Assembly: GCA_026545225.1 (NCBI GenBank)
Contig: CM048850.1
Location: forward strand, 1,922,001-1,986,000
Origin: Cornus controversa
Lineage: Eukaryota; Streptophyta; Magnoliopsida; Cornales; Cornaceae
Reading direction: 5' to 3'
DNA length: 64,000 nucleotides
A program made the translations under genes and the position numbers. Below the pieces are notes generated by a model, which saw only the letters and a program-made list of their open reading frames with translations, was not told where the DNA came from and did no database searches. Numbering within the stretch: position 1 is the first letter of the stretch; every line of letters begins with the position of its first letter. Of the stretch, positions 36,701 through 48,032 are shown in pieces.

Positions 36701-39356
36701 TGAAATTGCTAGATGCGGGAATCATTTATCCCATCTCAGATAGCAAGTGGGTTAGCCCTACTCAAGTGGTACCCAAGAAATCAGGCATCACTGTGCAACC
36801 AAATGACAAGGGTGAGTTAATTCCTCAGCACACCACTATAGGATGGAGAGTGTGCATAGACTATAGGAAACTTAACTTAGCAACTAGGAAAGATCATTTT
36901 CCACTCCCATTCACTGATCAAATCCTAGAGAGGCTAGCAGGTCAAAGTTTCTATTATTTTCTAAATGGATATTTCGGATATAATCAAGTGGCTATAGACC
37001 CGAGAGACCAAGAGAAAACCACTTTCATATGTCCATTCGGTACATTCGCTTATAGATGCATGCCTTTTGGGTTATGAAATGCACCTGCAACTTTTGAACG
37101 GTGTATGGTGTCTATCTTCTCTGATATGGTGAAAAACTTTTTGGAAGCATTCATGGATGATTTTTCTATCTTTGGACCTTCATTTGAATCTTGTCTCCAT
37201 AATCTGTCCTGTAATACCCCGCTCCAACACATGTCCCATGTTCTTACACGATGTCAAGAGACAAATCTCATCCTCAGTTGGGAAAAGAGCCATTTTATGG
37301 TTCAAGAAGGCATAGTCCTAGGGCATATTGTGTCCAAGAGAGGAATAGAGGTTGATAGAGCCAAGGTTGAACTTATTTCCAAACTTCCTCCACCATCAAC
37401 GGTAAGAGAAATTCGTTCATTCCTTGGGCATGCAGGTTTTTATTGTCGCTTCATCAAGTATTTTAGCAAGATCTCTTGACCTCTGTGTCGCCTTCTTGAA
37501 AAAGAGTCTTGCTTTACCTTTGATGCAGCGTGCCTTGAAGCTTTTGAGAAGCTATGCATGTTGCTTACACAAGCTCCAATACTCATTACTCCAAATTGGG
37601 CTCTCCCATTTGAGGTGATGTGTGATGCATCCGATTATGCAATGGGTGCAGTTTTAGGGTAACATGTAGATAAATTGCCTCATGCAATCTATTATGCAAG
37701 TAAAACCCTTTCCGAAGCTCAAATAAATTATACCACGATAGAAAAGGAATTACTTGCTGTGGTGTATGCCCTAGACAAAATTTGAGCTTATCTCTTAGGT
37801 TTAAAGGTCATTGTCTATTCTAATTATGCTGCCCTCCAGCATCTTTTGGCCAAGAAGGACACCAAACCCCGACTAATTCGATGGATATTCTTGTTGCAAG
37901 AGTTTAATTTTGAGATTAGAGACAAAAAGGGAATAGAAAATGTGGTGGCAGATCACCTTTCTAGGATTGTCACTGAGACTCTAAATGATTCCCTCCCAGT
38001 TTGTGAATCCTTTCCGAATGAACAACTTTTTGTAATATCTCAAGAGAGCATTCCTTGGTATGCGGACCTTGTCAATTTTTTGGCAACCAAAAAAATTCCA
38101 TCCTCTTGGACCAAGCAAGAGAAGGATCGTTTCTTCTTCCAATCTCGATTATATTATTGGGATGATCCTCAATTCTTCAAATATTGTCCCGACCAGTTAA
38201 TTTAGAAAGGTGTCCCCGACATTGAATTCTAAAGCATTTTAAAATTCTGTCATACACTTACATGTGGAGGACATTTTAGTGCAAAGAAAACTGTAACAAA
38301 AATCCTTCAATGCGGGTTTTTCTGGCCAACACTTCATCGGGACGCATATTCGTTCTGCCACTCTTGTGAGCGATGCCAGCGCCTCGGTGCAATGTCCAGC
38401 AAAGAAATGATACCTCTTAACCCTATTCTTATTGTTGAGATATTTGATGTTTGGGGCATCGATTTCATAGGACCCTTTCCACCATCCGTTGGTCATGAGT
38501 ACATACTTATGGCGGTGGACTACGTATCTAAATGGATAGAGGCTGTGGCTACCAAGTCCAACGACCACGCAGTTGTGGTCAAGTTTATACAAGCTAATAT
38601 ATTTAGTCGATTTGGCATGCCACGAGCCCTCATCAGTGATGGAGGTAAACATTTATGTAATCGATTCCTCTAAACCCTTCTCACCAAATATTCTGTCACA
38701 CATAAAGTAGCCACCTCCTACCATCCTCAAACCAGTGGACAAGTGGAAGTATCCAATCGGGAAATAAAGAATATACTAGAAAAAATAGTTCGGCCTGACC
38801 GAAAAGATTGGTCATTACGCTTAAATGATGCACTATGGGCCTACTGAATTGCGTATAAAACTCCCATTGGAATGTCACCTTACCGGTTGGTATATGGAAA
38901 AGCTTGCCATCTTCCGGTTGAATTAAAGCACAAGGCTATGTGGGCCACTAAAGCATTCAACTTTGATATGAAATTAGTTGGCTCAAATCGAAGGCTTCAA
39001 GTGAATGAATTGGAAGAATTGTGACATGATGCGTATGAGAACGCTAAAATCTATAAAGAAAGATCTAAGGCCTTTCATGATCGCAATATTCGAGTCAAAA
39101 CATTTTCTCTGGGACAGAAGGTATGGTTGTACAATTCATGGCTCCGTTTGTTCCATGGAAAACTCCGCTCCCGTTGGGATGACCCATTTCTGGTACATTC
39201 TGTTGCTCCTTATGGAGCGGAAAATTAAAAGACCCTAAGGATGGCACATTTTTCAAAGTTAATGGACAACGGTTAAAACCATGTGTGGATGACCAAGCTA
39301 GAATGGAGTATGTGGATGTCGTCAATTTGACGGATCCCATCTATTTTGACTCGTAA
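33752..39356 (+). pseudogene. gag-pol of element C (broken)
   Basis: Colinear with the A frame at 49296-54665 throughout: capsid-like gag (peptide [14 protein letters not shown] near 34272), zinc-knuckle region (near 34700), coiled-coil-like [20 protein letters not shown] stretch (near 35035), protease DLGASVNLLP (near 35795), RT (FMDDFSIFG near 37152), RNase H and integrase ([11 protein letters not shown] near 38455). It ends with a segment matching the A pol end (FDS near 39350). It carries about ten or more breaks, so no complete polyprotein is expected. Inserted in the B integrase region. Confidence 0.88.
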
Positions 39357-39511
39357 AGCTGATTCTAACGTCAAGTCATATACGTACAATTTGGCGCGAC
39401 CATGGTAGCTATCATGCATCCATGAAGTCCCTCTAATCCAAATCAAATTTGTATCTAAGTGCTGTGAACTAAGTCAAGTAGGTATCAAATAAGGTGGCAT
39501 CAAAGATTCTG

Positions 39512-39765
39512 CAATCACAATTTTGATTGTGAGAAATGGGCATTTCGCACAATCGAAATCTCGATTGTGCCAAAACACAATTTCGCACAATCGAGATTTT
39601 GAGGAAAAATGAAGCAACTCTGCAGAGTGCAAAGCCTCGAGAGGATGTACTTCGATACTATTTCGATAGCACTTCAAGCAATCGAAATTTCGATTGTGTG
39701 AAATGGACATTTTGCACAATCGAAATCTTGATTGTGCAAAAACACAATTTTGCACAATTGAGAAT
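39512..39765. repeat. Near-palindrome array upstream of the C second gene
   Basis: About eight units of TTTCGCACAATCGAAAT and TCGATTGTGCAAAA type. The core equals that of the C LTR array, and the array ends about 30 bp before a TATA-like box. Confidence 0.88.
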
Positions 39766-39791
39766 GGCACGCGAACTGCACATGCACAAAC

Positions 39792-40400
39792 TTATAAATT
39801 TTAATCCTGACCCTTCACCTTCATTTCACTCCTATTTGCGTGACCCACACCTCCATCCCTCTCGGCCGAGCATCCCAAAGCCCCTCACGCCATTCATCAT
39901 TGTTCTCCATCATTCGTGAAGGTGCAACCATCGGGATTCACCTTTTTGCATGGTTCGACAGCGTCACTTTGGGTAAGTGTAGTTCCATGTTTTTCATCGC
40001 TTCTCTTTCACTTTCCTTAGGTTTAGTTGATTGCATGAGCATAACTAGGGAGAGGAAACATGTGTTTAAATGGATTAGTGTCATTACAACATTAGAGGGT
40101 GATGTCGGGTATGCGTTGCACACACGAATACATGGAGTGGGATGCAATCAAGTGAACTGTTTAGTTGGGGTCCGTTGTGATGTAGGATGCGTGTTGTATA
40201 TCTATGTGGGTCATGGTAGATTTAGATTTTTCCTTGTGCGTGAATGAAGTCCACAGTTTGAATGACTTTTACGATTCCTAGTGATCTTTGATAAGCCGCC
40301 GTGAGCATGTTTTGGAATCCATGTCTTGATGCCATAACTTGGAGCATTTTTCTTAATTTAATTTACTTCATTTTGGAAAAATTGCAGACAGTCCCAGGAT
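39792..40400 (+). promoter_or_regulatory. Putative promoter, leader and intron of the C second gene
   Basis: TTATAAATT (39792-39800) is followed by a C/T-rich leader, a GTAAGT donor at 39973, a T-rich stretch, and an acceptor ending TTGCAG at 40387; the first ATG follows 13 bases later. The arrangement and spacing repeat those of element A (55513-56141), although the intron sequences differ widely. The splice is inferred from consensus and conservation, not shown. Confidence 0.6.
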
Positions 40401-40725
40401 ATGGCTCGTGTGAAGAATCCTGGTATTCAGATTCGAGATATACCGGGCAGAGCTTGGCGCACTCGAGGATTTCATCCCGAGCATATTTTTGACCTTGCAG
40501 AATTTGAGAAGCGTCGGGACACAGTATGGGCTGTGGTAGAGCTGCGGCGACGCTGACTTGACAGACTGCTCTAGCCATCATCTGACGTTGCATATAGTAG
40601 GCTAGTGCAAGTCTTCTATGAGCATATGATGTACTCGTGCACCATGCCTGGTACTCTGCAGACTGTGGTGGGAAGGACTATAATCACCATCACGACGAGT
40701 CGAATAGCCCAGCTCATAGGCTGCC

Positions 40726-40832
40726 TGTAACGCCCCGATTCCCCGACTCCCGGGAAACCGGAGGTTAACCTGTCCATTAATCCCAATGGACCCTTTTCAC
40801 CCTCTATAAGGTACCATGCTCTGATACCATCC
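40726..40832 (-). other. Terminal tail of LTR F with primer-site sequence and second terminus
   Basis: Complement of TGGTATCAGAGC at 40818-40829 lies between LTR termini TGTAACGCC (40726) and TGTCACGCC (40833). Length and sequence match the D2 tail closely (107 bp in both), although D2 and F are otherwise different LTR families. Confidence 0.8.
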
Positions 40833-41011
40833 TGTCACGCCCCGATTCCCGAGACCCGAAAATTGAGGTGTGAACCCCGTGAGGTCACCCTCACGCTCTA
40901 ACCACCACCTGATCATACAACCTCAATTTCCTATCATTTTTACGAAAATTGGGCATGACCCATTCTAAATAATCAGCTCCTGGCATGATACACCTGTTTC
41001 ACAATTTATAT

Positions 41012-41085
41012 GGACACTTCTGGGCACGTGTCCCCCCAGCATTTATATCTAAACAATAAAAATGGACACTTCTGGGCCCGTGTCC
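41012..41085. repeat. Two GGACAC/GTGTCC hairpins in LTR F
   Basis: Inverted repeats at 41012-41033 and 41064-41085 with 10-base loops TTCTGGGCAC and TTCTGGGCCC; a related hairpin lies in D2 at 12481-12502. Confidence 0.6.
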
Positions 41086-41947
41086 CCCCAATATTTCTAC
41101 ACATGCATAATACAGTCATAAATATACGTGCCTCAGTCCTTGAATGTCCGTATTAAATACATACATCACATGAATATAATACAACGGAAGGAACTGAACC
41201 AACATAAATCACTTTATACATTTTATCCAAATGTAAAGCATCTATCTACCCACTATCCTGTACATACATTAGATTCTATGGAATCTACTTACTACCTCTG
41301 CGACCGGTGCTGTTAGTCCCCTAACTAACTCCGCACTCAGCAATACCTGCAAAACCTGGGAGGGGGTGAGCTCAAAGGCCCAACAAGGTATGTAGAACCA
41401 TACTATCACCGCTGCAGCAGGTCGATCCTCACATATTCCCAAAAAATATACATATGCACTTAAATATTTCATGATATTTAAGACCATACCCCACCTAGCA
41501 TGCATGAACCAATGATGTATGTGGCTACTCTAGCACATATGAACATACAAAATCCACAACACATGATTTTAGAAATCATTTTCAACATGCTTGAAAACAG
41601 TAAACATTCAGCCTCAATATGTATATAGAACATATATGTCTAAGCATTTACATAAACAATGTAAATCTATCACCACATCTCCTACTCAACAAGTAGAAAT
41701 CTCAAATGCAACGAAGATGCATTTAAACCGTACAACATGCTCAAAGGCAATAAACATCAAACATATATCATGTTCTATCACACACAACGCATATATAAGA
41801 ATGCGTTAAACATAAAGCACGCTTCACAATAGAAAATGCAAGCAGTTCCATCAACTTGTCTCACTCTCTCTCGGGTCCCACCCGACACCCTAACATGATT
41901 CTCAACCAACCATGTGACCGAGACACTTCCCACACAATTGCGGAACC

Positions 41948-42235
41948 TATCACCGAGTATTCTCTACTCCGAGGTGATTGGACCGCTGCCGAATCCGCCA
42001 CCGAGTATTCTCTACTCCGAGGTGATCGGACCGCTTCAAAATATGTCACCGAGTATTCTCTACTCCGAGGTGATTAGATCATTTTCAAATTCGTCACCGA
42101 GTATTCTCTACTCCGAGGTGATCGAACCATCACCGAGTATGCTCTACTCCGAGGTGATTAGATAATTTTTAGAATTTGTCACCGAGTATGCCCTACTCCA
42201 AGGTGACTCAACCACTCCAATGCCCTCTCCGAGTA
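41948..42235. repeat. Six 48-bp repeats with hairpin core in LTR F
   Basis: Units begin with CACCGAGTATTCTCTACTCC and continue GAGGTGAT, with variable 15-20-bp remainders. TCACC and GGTGA can pair, and the minus strand of the core reads CCTCGGAGTAG, the same loop motif as the hairpin rows in D1-D3. Confidence 0.85.
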
Positions 42236-44559
42236 TTGACCTACTCTAGGCAATTCAACCACTCTTCCCCATCTCCTCACAACGGGCCCATATATGCATT
42301 TCAAACATATAATGATCAAGCATCCAAGAGTCATGCTAAACAATGCATAATTAAGTTATGAAAACACTAAGCATGCATTTCACCTCCACAAAGCCACATA
42401 TATATTCACCTATACATGTAAAATCTAGCATACAGTTCACATATGCTCATAAACCTCACTTAGGCACATTTTAGTCATGCTTCACCCATGCATACATTTT
42501 CTATATACAAATAGTATGCATTTCCTTCACGTAAACCCACATGTAATCACGTACACATCAAATCATGCATATAAATCACATATGCACCTACACTAGCATA
42601 AATATCATCATGCTTCACTCAATGCATGCATTTACCACAAGTAATTACATACATTCCACTCACAATATATAAACACATATATATATATTACATCACCCAC
42701 ATATGTATCAAGAACATATAAAACACTTAGCACATTTCATGCTTTTCAAATGCTCGCCAAAAGTTATGTTCAACTTAGCATGCATTTCTACCACTGCAAC
42801 CATATATATATATATATATAATCACATACATATATATACTTCCTGAACACCATGCATAAGAACCACATATGCATACAAGACAATACAGAGCTAAACAGGT
42901 ATTATTCAGCATGCTTTCCATAGACTTTAATCTATACATACATGCATATCACAATGCGATTAGCCGACAAATCTAATATGTTATCGCTTCCCAAATCCAC
43001 ACATACATAGATATATACACACACATATATATATCCTCTCACATCCCATGTATGTACAACATCCACCTATATCCACATATATAAGCACCTATATATACAT
43101 GTATATACACATACCACATATGATCAAATTAATAACATATGTAAATTACTCAACGTAAATAGAATGTACGTAAGAGATAGAGGCAAGAATCAACTTGCCT
43201 TAAGTCCCGCTTTCCAATGAATCCGCGTCTGTAAGGCGGTCCATCTCCAAGTCCGGTCCAGCCCCGTGTCAAAGCCCACATGACAATCCTCTGAACCATT
43301 TCCTTGCCCTTTCTAATTTCCATAATTGGTCCAAGTTATTTGTGCAAGCCCGTAACTAATTTCAGTCCGCATCTGAATTAACCCGAATAACCAATTTCGG
43401 CTCACTGCTATGTCCAACCCAACCCATACATGAATTTGTTGAACACACACACACACACTCCAGTATATACACTTGCACCAAATTTAACCCAGGAAAACCT
43501 CCAATCAAAACCATGTAAATAGGCAGCCCACTGTCCAAGCCGATACCACAAGGCTGCCATTTCAATGGCCAAATAGTCCACAAACCAGCCCCTTTTTGTA
43601 CCACCATGGGCTCCGAAATGGTGAGCAACCCGTGAAGAATCCACAATCTTTGACGAACCATATCCAAGTGGAACTCATTCGAAAACCAAACCCAAGCTGC
43701 AACACCCAAAACCCAGTTGACCCAACACAGACCCGTTGCCGAAAACATCTCTACAACCGAGTCAAACGCCGCCGTGTCACGGCTGAACCCAACACAAGCC
43801 ATTGGCCACCATCACCGGCAGCCCCTCATCGGTACAACCACAGCCAAGAAATCCCAGCCGCTGTCAACAACCCGCAAGCTTTACCCATGGAATCCGAAGC
43901 TCCCATTCGGATCTGACCCACGAACAAAGAGTGTTCGAGCGAACACTACTCGAACCACCACCACAGCCACCATCAGCCGCTGTAAATCGAACCACCGCCG
44001 ACCACTACCATGGCCGGAACAGCCACTGTCGTGACCCCCGTTGTTCGATCCAAACCGCTACGGCCGAGCCAAGCTGAACCCAGCCGAGTTCAACCCCGAG
44101 ACCGAACCACCTACAGTCACTCCCGGCACCAACTCCACCGGAAACAGCCGAGGAGAACCCACCGAGAATCGCCTGAAGCTGCGAGCATCCGTCGGACCGT
44201 CTTCGCGAACAGCCCAGCCGAACCGAGCCACCCCGCGAGCCAGCCGCCACCGTCGTCCAGGCCGGAGCTCCGCTGTTCACGGTCGGCAGCCATGGCCACC
44301 GTCGACGCCGGATCAACGGCCCTTCCTTCCCCCGGTCTCTCTCTCGATCTTCCGATCTCCCTCTCCCTCTTCTCAGTTTTCTCTCTCTCTCCCGACTTCT
44401 CCTCTCTCTCCTTTTTCCTCTTTTCTTTTCCCTTTTCTTTTTCTCTTTCTTTTCTTTTTCTTTCTTCTTTTCTTCCTTCTTTTTCTCTTCAGCCGAGACC
44501 ACTTTTGGTTTCTCCTCCTTCTCTTTATTTTGGTCCACATACTTTTGCCCACTTATCCT

Positions 44560-44566
44560 TCTCCAC

Positions 44567-44604
<38 letters not shown>

Positions 44605-44765
44605 TATATATATAGATACATTACATCACACAATACATGTATTCACATGTATTTTTCCACACTTACTTACAATTGCACATATGCCCACCCTATATTTATA
44701 ATTTAATATAAATATAGGCACTATATATATATATATATAGATATATATATATATATATATACATA
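44560..44765. repeat. AT-rich microsatellites in the U3 side of LTR F
   Basis: TA dinucleotide runs at about 44570-44612 and 44723-44762, flanking a TATATA-type region. On the minus strand they lie 130-330 bp inside the LTR start, where a promoter is expected. Confidence 0.7.
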
Positions 44766-45480
44766 TGCACACACCTTCCACTTGGATGGAAACATAAATG
44801 TCCCTACCCTTTCCGGAATTTTAATTAATCCGAAAAAAATTTTAATCCGGTCAAAATTCACCCGGAACCGGTCAAAATATTCCGGTCCTTACACTGCCCA
44901 CACCTACAACCTCTGGATATGGTTGACCAAGATGGCCGTCCGCTCTTCAGGGAGTCCCTCCCGTCAAACACCACCATTTTCTCCATGGTCATGGATATGT
45001 GCAATAGGGAGTTTACCACCCCCAATCAAAATTGCACAAGCAAATCCATGTGCCCGACGGACTTATGGTTCTTGGATACCGTCCTTATCAAGAATGCATG
45101 TCCTTTAGGACATGTGGTAGAGCGACGGGGTGACCTTCTTCGCTGCTTATACGCAGCTCATATTGGCACGTGGTTTTCTGTCCCATCGCTCATTTGGGGG
45201 CAGATGTATAAAGTGTGGGATGCTCTCGTCAGGAAGACGAACAAGCGAGCTGTTACTTGGCAACTGCCGTTCCCCTACTTGGTCACGGCCTTTCTTAGGG
45301 AGGCCAATATCCCTTTCAGTTCTACGGACATCCAGATAGGACCGCCTCCCCATTTCCAGCACACTCACTGGGTACGGGTCCGTAGGCATCTAGAGCGCCA
45401 GCAGTTCCAGGGGCAGGAGCGAGAGGACATGGACATGGATGATCCCTGCATTGGTAGAGGAGGACGAGCTTATAGAGAAT

Positions 45481-46175
45481 GAGCCCTCAGATGAGGAGGC
45501 GGAGGAGGATTCAACTGGTCTGAGCCATGAGCAGTTTGATATACTGGCCACCGAATACTCCTATTTGGCAGCAGATGTAGAGAGGCTGCAGCGGGTTTTG
45601 ACAAGCACGTCCGTCTGACTCAGAGCCAGATGGCTGCCATGAGAGGGGATTTTACATCTCTAACTTAGGGTTAGAGAACATTGATTGATGAGTTCTGACC
45701 ATTCCGACAGGACCTCCAGACTATGTTGCATGGTCCGGCTGCCACATCGACTTCTGCACCACCCACCGAGCCACCTCCACCACCACCCACCCTGGATTAG
45801 TTTAGCATTTTTCTATTTTATTTTCAGTTTTAGTTCTATATTTATTTTCAGTGGGCTATGTAGGCCATGTCTTCGGATCTTTTTATGTATTCCATCATTT
45901 CACTTTGTACTGAACATGTTTTGCACATTTATGGAATACAGTGTTGTTTTAATTATACTTTTTATTCACTGTATTTCTTTTACATTTGGCATCGCTACCG
46001 CTATCACCAATGCTCTGAGTATGTATGTAGTACCAATTTAATAATTGGCATATGCACGATACAGTTGATGATTTCCATTTATTAAACCCTGGTTTCAATT
46101 CCCAATACTATTGAGATTGTTTCAACACAGTATGGCTTTAATAAAGAAAGGTAGCCCCTTTGCATACTATACGTT
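45481..46175 (+). other. 3' tail of element C after the second gene
   Basis: Matches 57080-57754 of element A: the acidic/coiled-coil end of the second gene in degraded form, a CCACCACC-rich stretch near 45765-45795, T-rich sequence, then the block around 'ttcaattcccaatac' (46095). It ends at the duplication joint. Confidence 0.75.
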
Positions 46176-46569
46176 ATGTAGGTGCTTGACTTGAAATTCT
46201 TGGGTATGTTTTAAATTTTTAGAAACTGTGATTTGAATTTAGTGGTTTTAATCATTGTTTGCATTGACATGTCATGGGGTGATTGGTTTTAGTTTCCTCA
46301 TATGCACAGACACACTAGCATAATCTTGTGGGGTATAAACTTTGGCTCTAAGTTGTTAGGTTACATATGCTTGATAGTAATTAGTATCCCTTGAGAGTGA
46401 GTACCAATGATGTGTTTTACTTGACTTCAAAAAGAAGAAAGAAAAGAAATATGTGATGAATAGCAAATCAATTTGATCTTTTTTTATGAAGTAACCAGGC
46501 CTCTTGCCTCAGTAAGCATTAAGTGTTCATGCCAAAAGTGAGGGGTGAGATAAGATGAGCATTGGTTGT
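46176..46569 (+). repeat. Second copy of the G-tail segment that flanks the B LTR
   Basis: Matches 25175-25570 base for base with about 15 differences in 395 (counted by eye), including the GTTGT target site right before the B LTR. Its junction with C at 46175 has no target duplication and only a short TTA overlap, as expected for a rearrangement breakpoint. Confidence 0.85.
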
Positions 46570-47763
46570 TGATCGATGTTGAATATTGCGCATTCTAACC
46601 TCTTAACTTGTATATTTTATTTTCTTAGTGATAGACTTTTTTGTGATTTTACTTCATTTTAGTCTTTTTTGTATTTTCAGGGCCTTAATGAGTATTTTAG
46701 TTTAAACCATGATCTTGGGCTTTTAAAGATGACATCCAAGATGGTTAGATGAAGCCTACATCAAAAGGATCCATTCAACTATTTATTTCAACTCAAATCA
46801 TCCCAAGGAAGAGGTCCAAGAGAATTACAGATGCTTAAGAAGGTTTTGGGCCTGAAGCCTAAATCTGCGCTTAATAAAGTCTTAATCCCACTTTGGAAAA
46901 TGGACTAGAAGTATTATTTCTAAGCCTCAAATCAACTTAATTTTTGAGTGACTTAAATGAAATTCGATTCTGCACACTTTTGTATTTCACAAAAATTCTG
47001 TGAATTGGACTTCTAGTAGGTCAAAACTTGGGCCGAACGTTAGCAGGAAAAAGTCACCTGATTAGTGCTGTAGGAAAACCTAATTAATTCCTAATTGGAT
47101 TAGGACTTTGGTTTATTCTCTTGGGGCAATAAAGGGGCGAATTGAAGGCTGAGTTGGGGGAGATTGGAGAGTCTGAGAGAGCTTTTGAACAGAATTGAAG
47201 ACATACTTTGCAGAGCTTTGGAGAACGAAGTCTTACGCATAATTCATGAAGATGATGCCTTCTTCCTCAACCGTTGAAGCTTCTTCTTCTACCATAAGCG
47301 GCTAGTTCATCCATTAGGGTTTTGATGTAGCCCTAACAAAGCATCAATGGTTTGATTGTTTTAATTATTGGGGACCTTTATGTTCATGCATAGATTGTGT
47401 AATTTAGAGGATTCTTATTATAGAATTGAGCAATACAAGTCTTATAAATACAGTTTCAATGATTTCTTATCTTGTCTTAGATATTTGGTTGTTGTTATTG
47501 AACTCAATCTCTCTTTTTTTCTGTGATCATGAGAGCAATTATTACACAATGGTAATCTCTGAATATATCATTATACGCTGATAAGTGTTCAATTCTATGC
47601 ATTTGAACCCTCTTTATTGCATACGTTGGTTCCGTTTTTGCGTTTACCGAGATATGTTCACGGTATTTTTGTGTTTTTGATGTTTTGCAGGTATTGGAGT
47701 AAACGGAGCAAAGTTTGAAGCTTTCTGCAATCAAGAGAAGAAATCAGGAAATGCAGCCAAGGC

Positions 47764-47879
47764 ATCTCGATCAATCGAGATGTTGATTTCGATTAATCGA
47801 AATCTCGATTGATCGAGATCTCATTTCGATTGATCGAAATCTCGATCAATCGAAATTCAATTTTGATCAATCGAAATTC
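47764..47879. repeat. Near-palindrome array in the A 5' LTR
   Basis: Seven units: ATCTCGATCAATCGAGAT, TTTCGATTAATCGAAAT, TCTCGATTGATCGAGAT, TTTCGATTGATCGAAAT and variants. It sits about 120 bp upstream of the TATA-like stretch. Arms covary: TTTCG with CGAAA, TCTCG with CGAGA. Confidence 0.9.
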
Positions 47880-48000
47880 TGCAGAGCCCACTTGGCCACT
47901 TGCTCACCTGCTCTCCCACTTGCAACAAAATCCCCCTTTTTGCACGACTTAGGGGGATTGTCTGACTTGAACAAGACTTTTGGGGGCCTTCTTGATACAA

Positions 48001-48032
48001 GAGATATATATAATGATATATATATATATATG
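48001..48032 (+). promoter_or_regulatory. TATA-like promoter region of the A LTR
   Basis: GAGATATATATAATGATATA and the TA run that follows, just before a GGTGGGCCC stretch. The position 420-450 bp into the LTR fits the U3/R boundary. Weakly defined because the stretch is a simple repeat. Confidence 0.55.

Larger units (their letters stand above)
40726..44893 (-). mobile_element. Solo LTR F, chromovirus-like, minus strand, 4168 bp
   Basis: On the plus strand it opens TGTAACGCCCCG and closes CCTTACA, with a perfect CTGCC duplication (40721-40725 and 44894-44898) inside the C second gene. The minus-strand start TGTAAGGACCGG and end GGGGCGTTACA match the D, E and H families. A 107-bp tail (40726-40832) contains the complement of TGGTATCAGAGC. 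Inside are the 48-bp repeats (41948-42235), AT-rich sequence (42650-43140), a GC-rich stretch (43600-44330), a CT-rich tract (44330-44500) and TA repeats. No convincing coding frame. Confidence 0.92.
40401..45480 (+). pseudogene. Second gene of element C (broken, interrupted by LTR F)
   Basis: The first part (40401-40725) opens MARVKNPGIQIRDIPGRAW and has FHPEHIFDLAEFE and LVQVFYEHM. The second part (from 44899) has TSKSMCPTDLWFLDTVLIKN and WFSVPSLIWGQMYKVWDAL. Both match the intact second gene of A at 56142-57287. LTR F lies between them with a CTGCC duplication. Plant Athila-type elements are known to carry a gene of unsettled function in this place, often called env-like. It carries several breaks besides the insertion. 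Confidence 0.8.
25571..46175 (+). mobile_element. Element B, Athila-like, broken (contains solo LTR A and element C)
   Basis: Inserted in the G tail next to GTTGT (25566-25570). It consists of a 5' LTR, primer site, gag and partial pol up to 31613, where C begins. The rest of B after C is not present here, because the sequence switches at 46175/46176 to a second copy of the G flank. It is broken, with several breaks and with parts of pol absent. Confidence 0.75.
31614..46175 (+). mobile_element. Element C, Athila-like, broken and lacking its 3' LTR (interrupted by F)
   Basis: 5' LTR, primer site, gag-pol, palindrome array, second-gene promoter and intron, second gene (interrupted by LTR F) and part of the tail, in the same order as A. 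It stops at about 46175 within a stretch matching A near 57750 and then joins a copy of the G tail. It is broken, with roughly ten or more breaks in gag-pol. Confidence 0.85.

Noticed and set aside
41948-42235. CRISPR-like regular repeats
   Set aside because: The spacers are not unique, the units are imperfect, and the repeats sit inside a plant LTR with a target duplication; this is a tandem repeat in LTR F.
44005-44706. Overlapping frames of 187-221 codons in the GC- and CT-rich part of LTR F
   Set aside because: Low-complexity Ser/Pro/Phe or Glu/Lys peptides in several frames at once, with no family motif; they result from the base composition.
45685-46085. Possible membrane protein of about 118 residues after the C second gene
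   Set aside because: The hydrophobic reading comes from T-rich tail sequence; the matching tail of A does not keep the frame.
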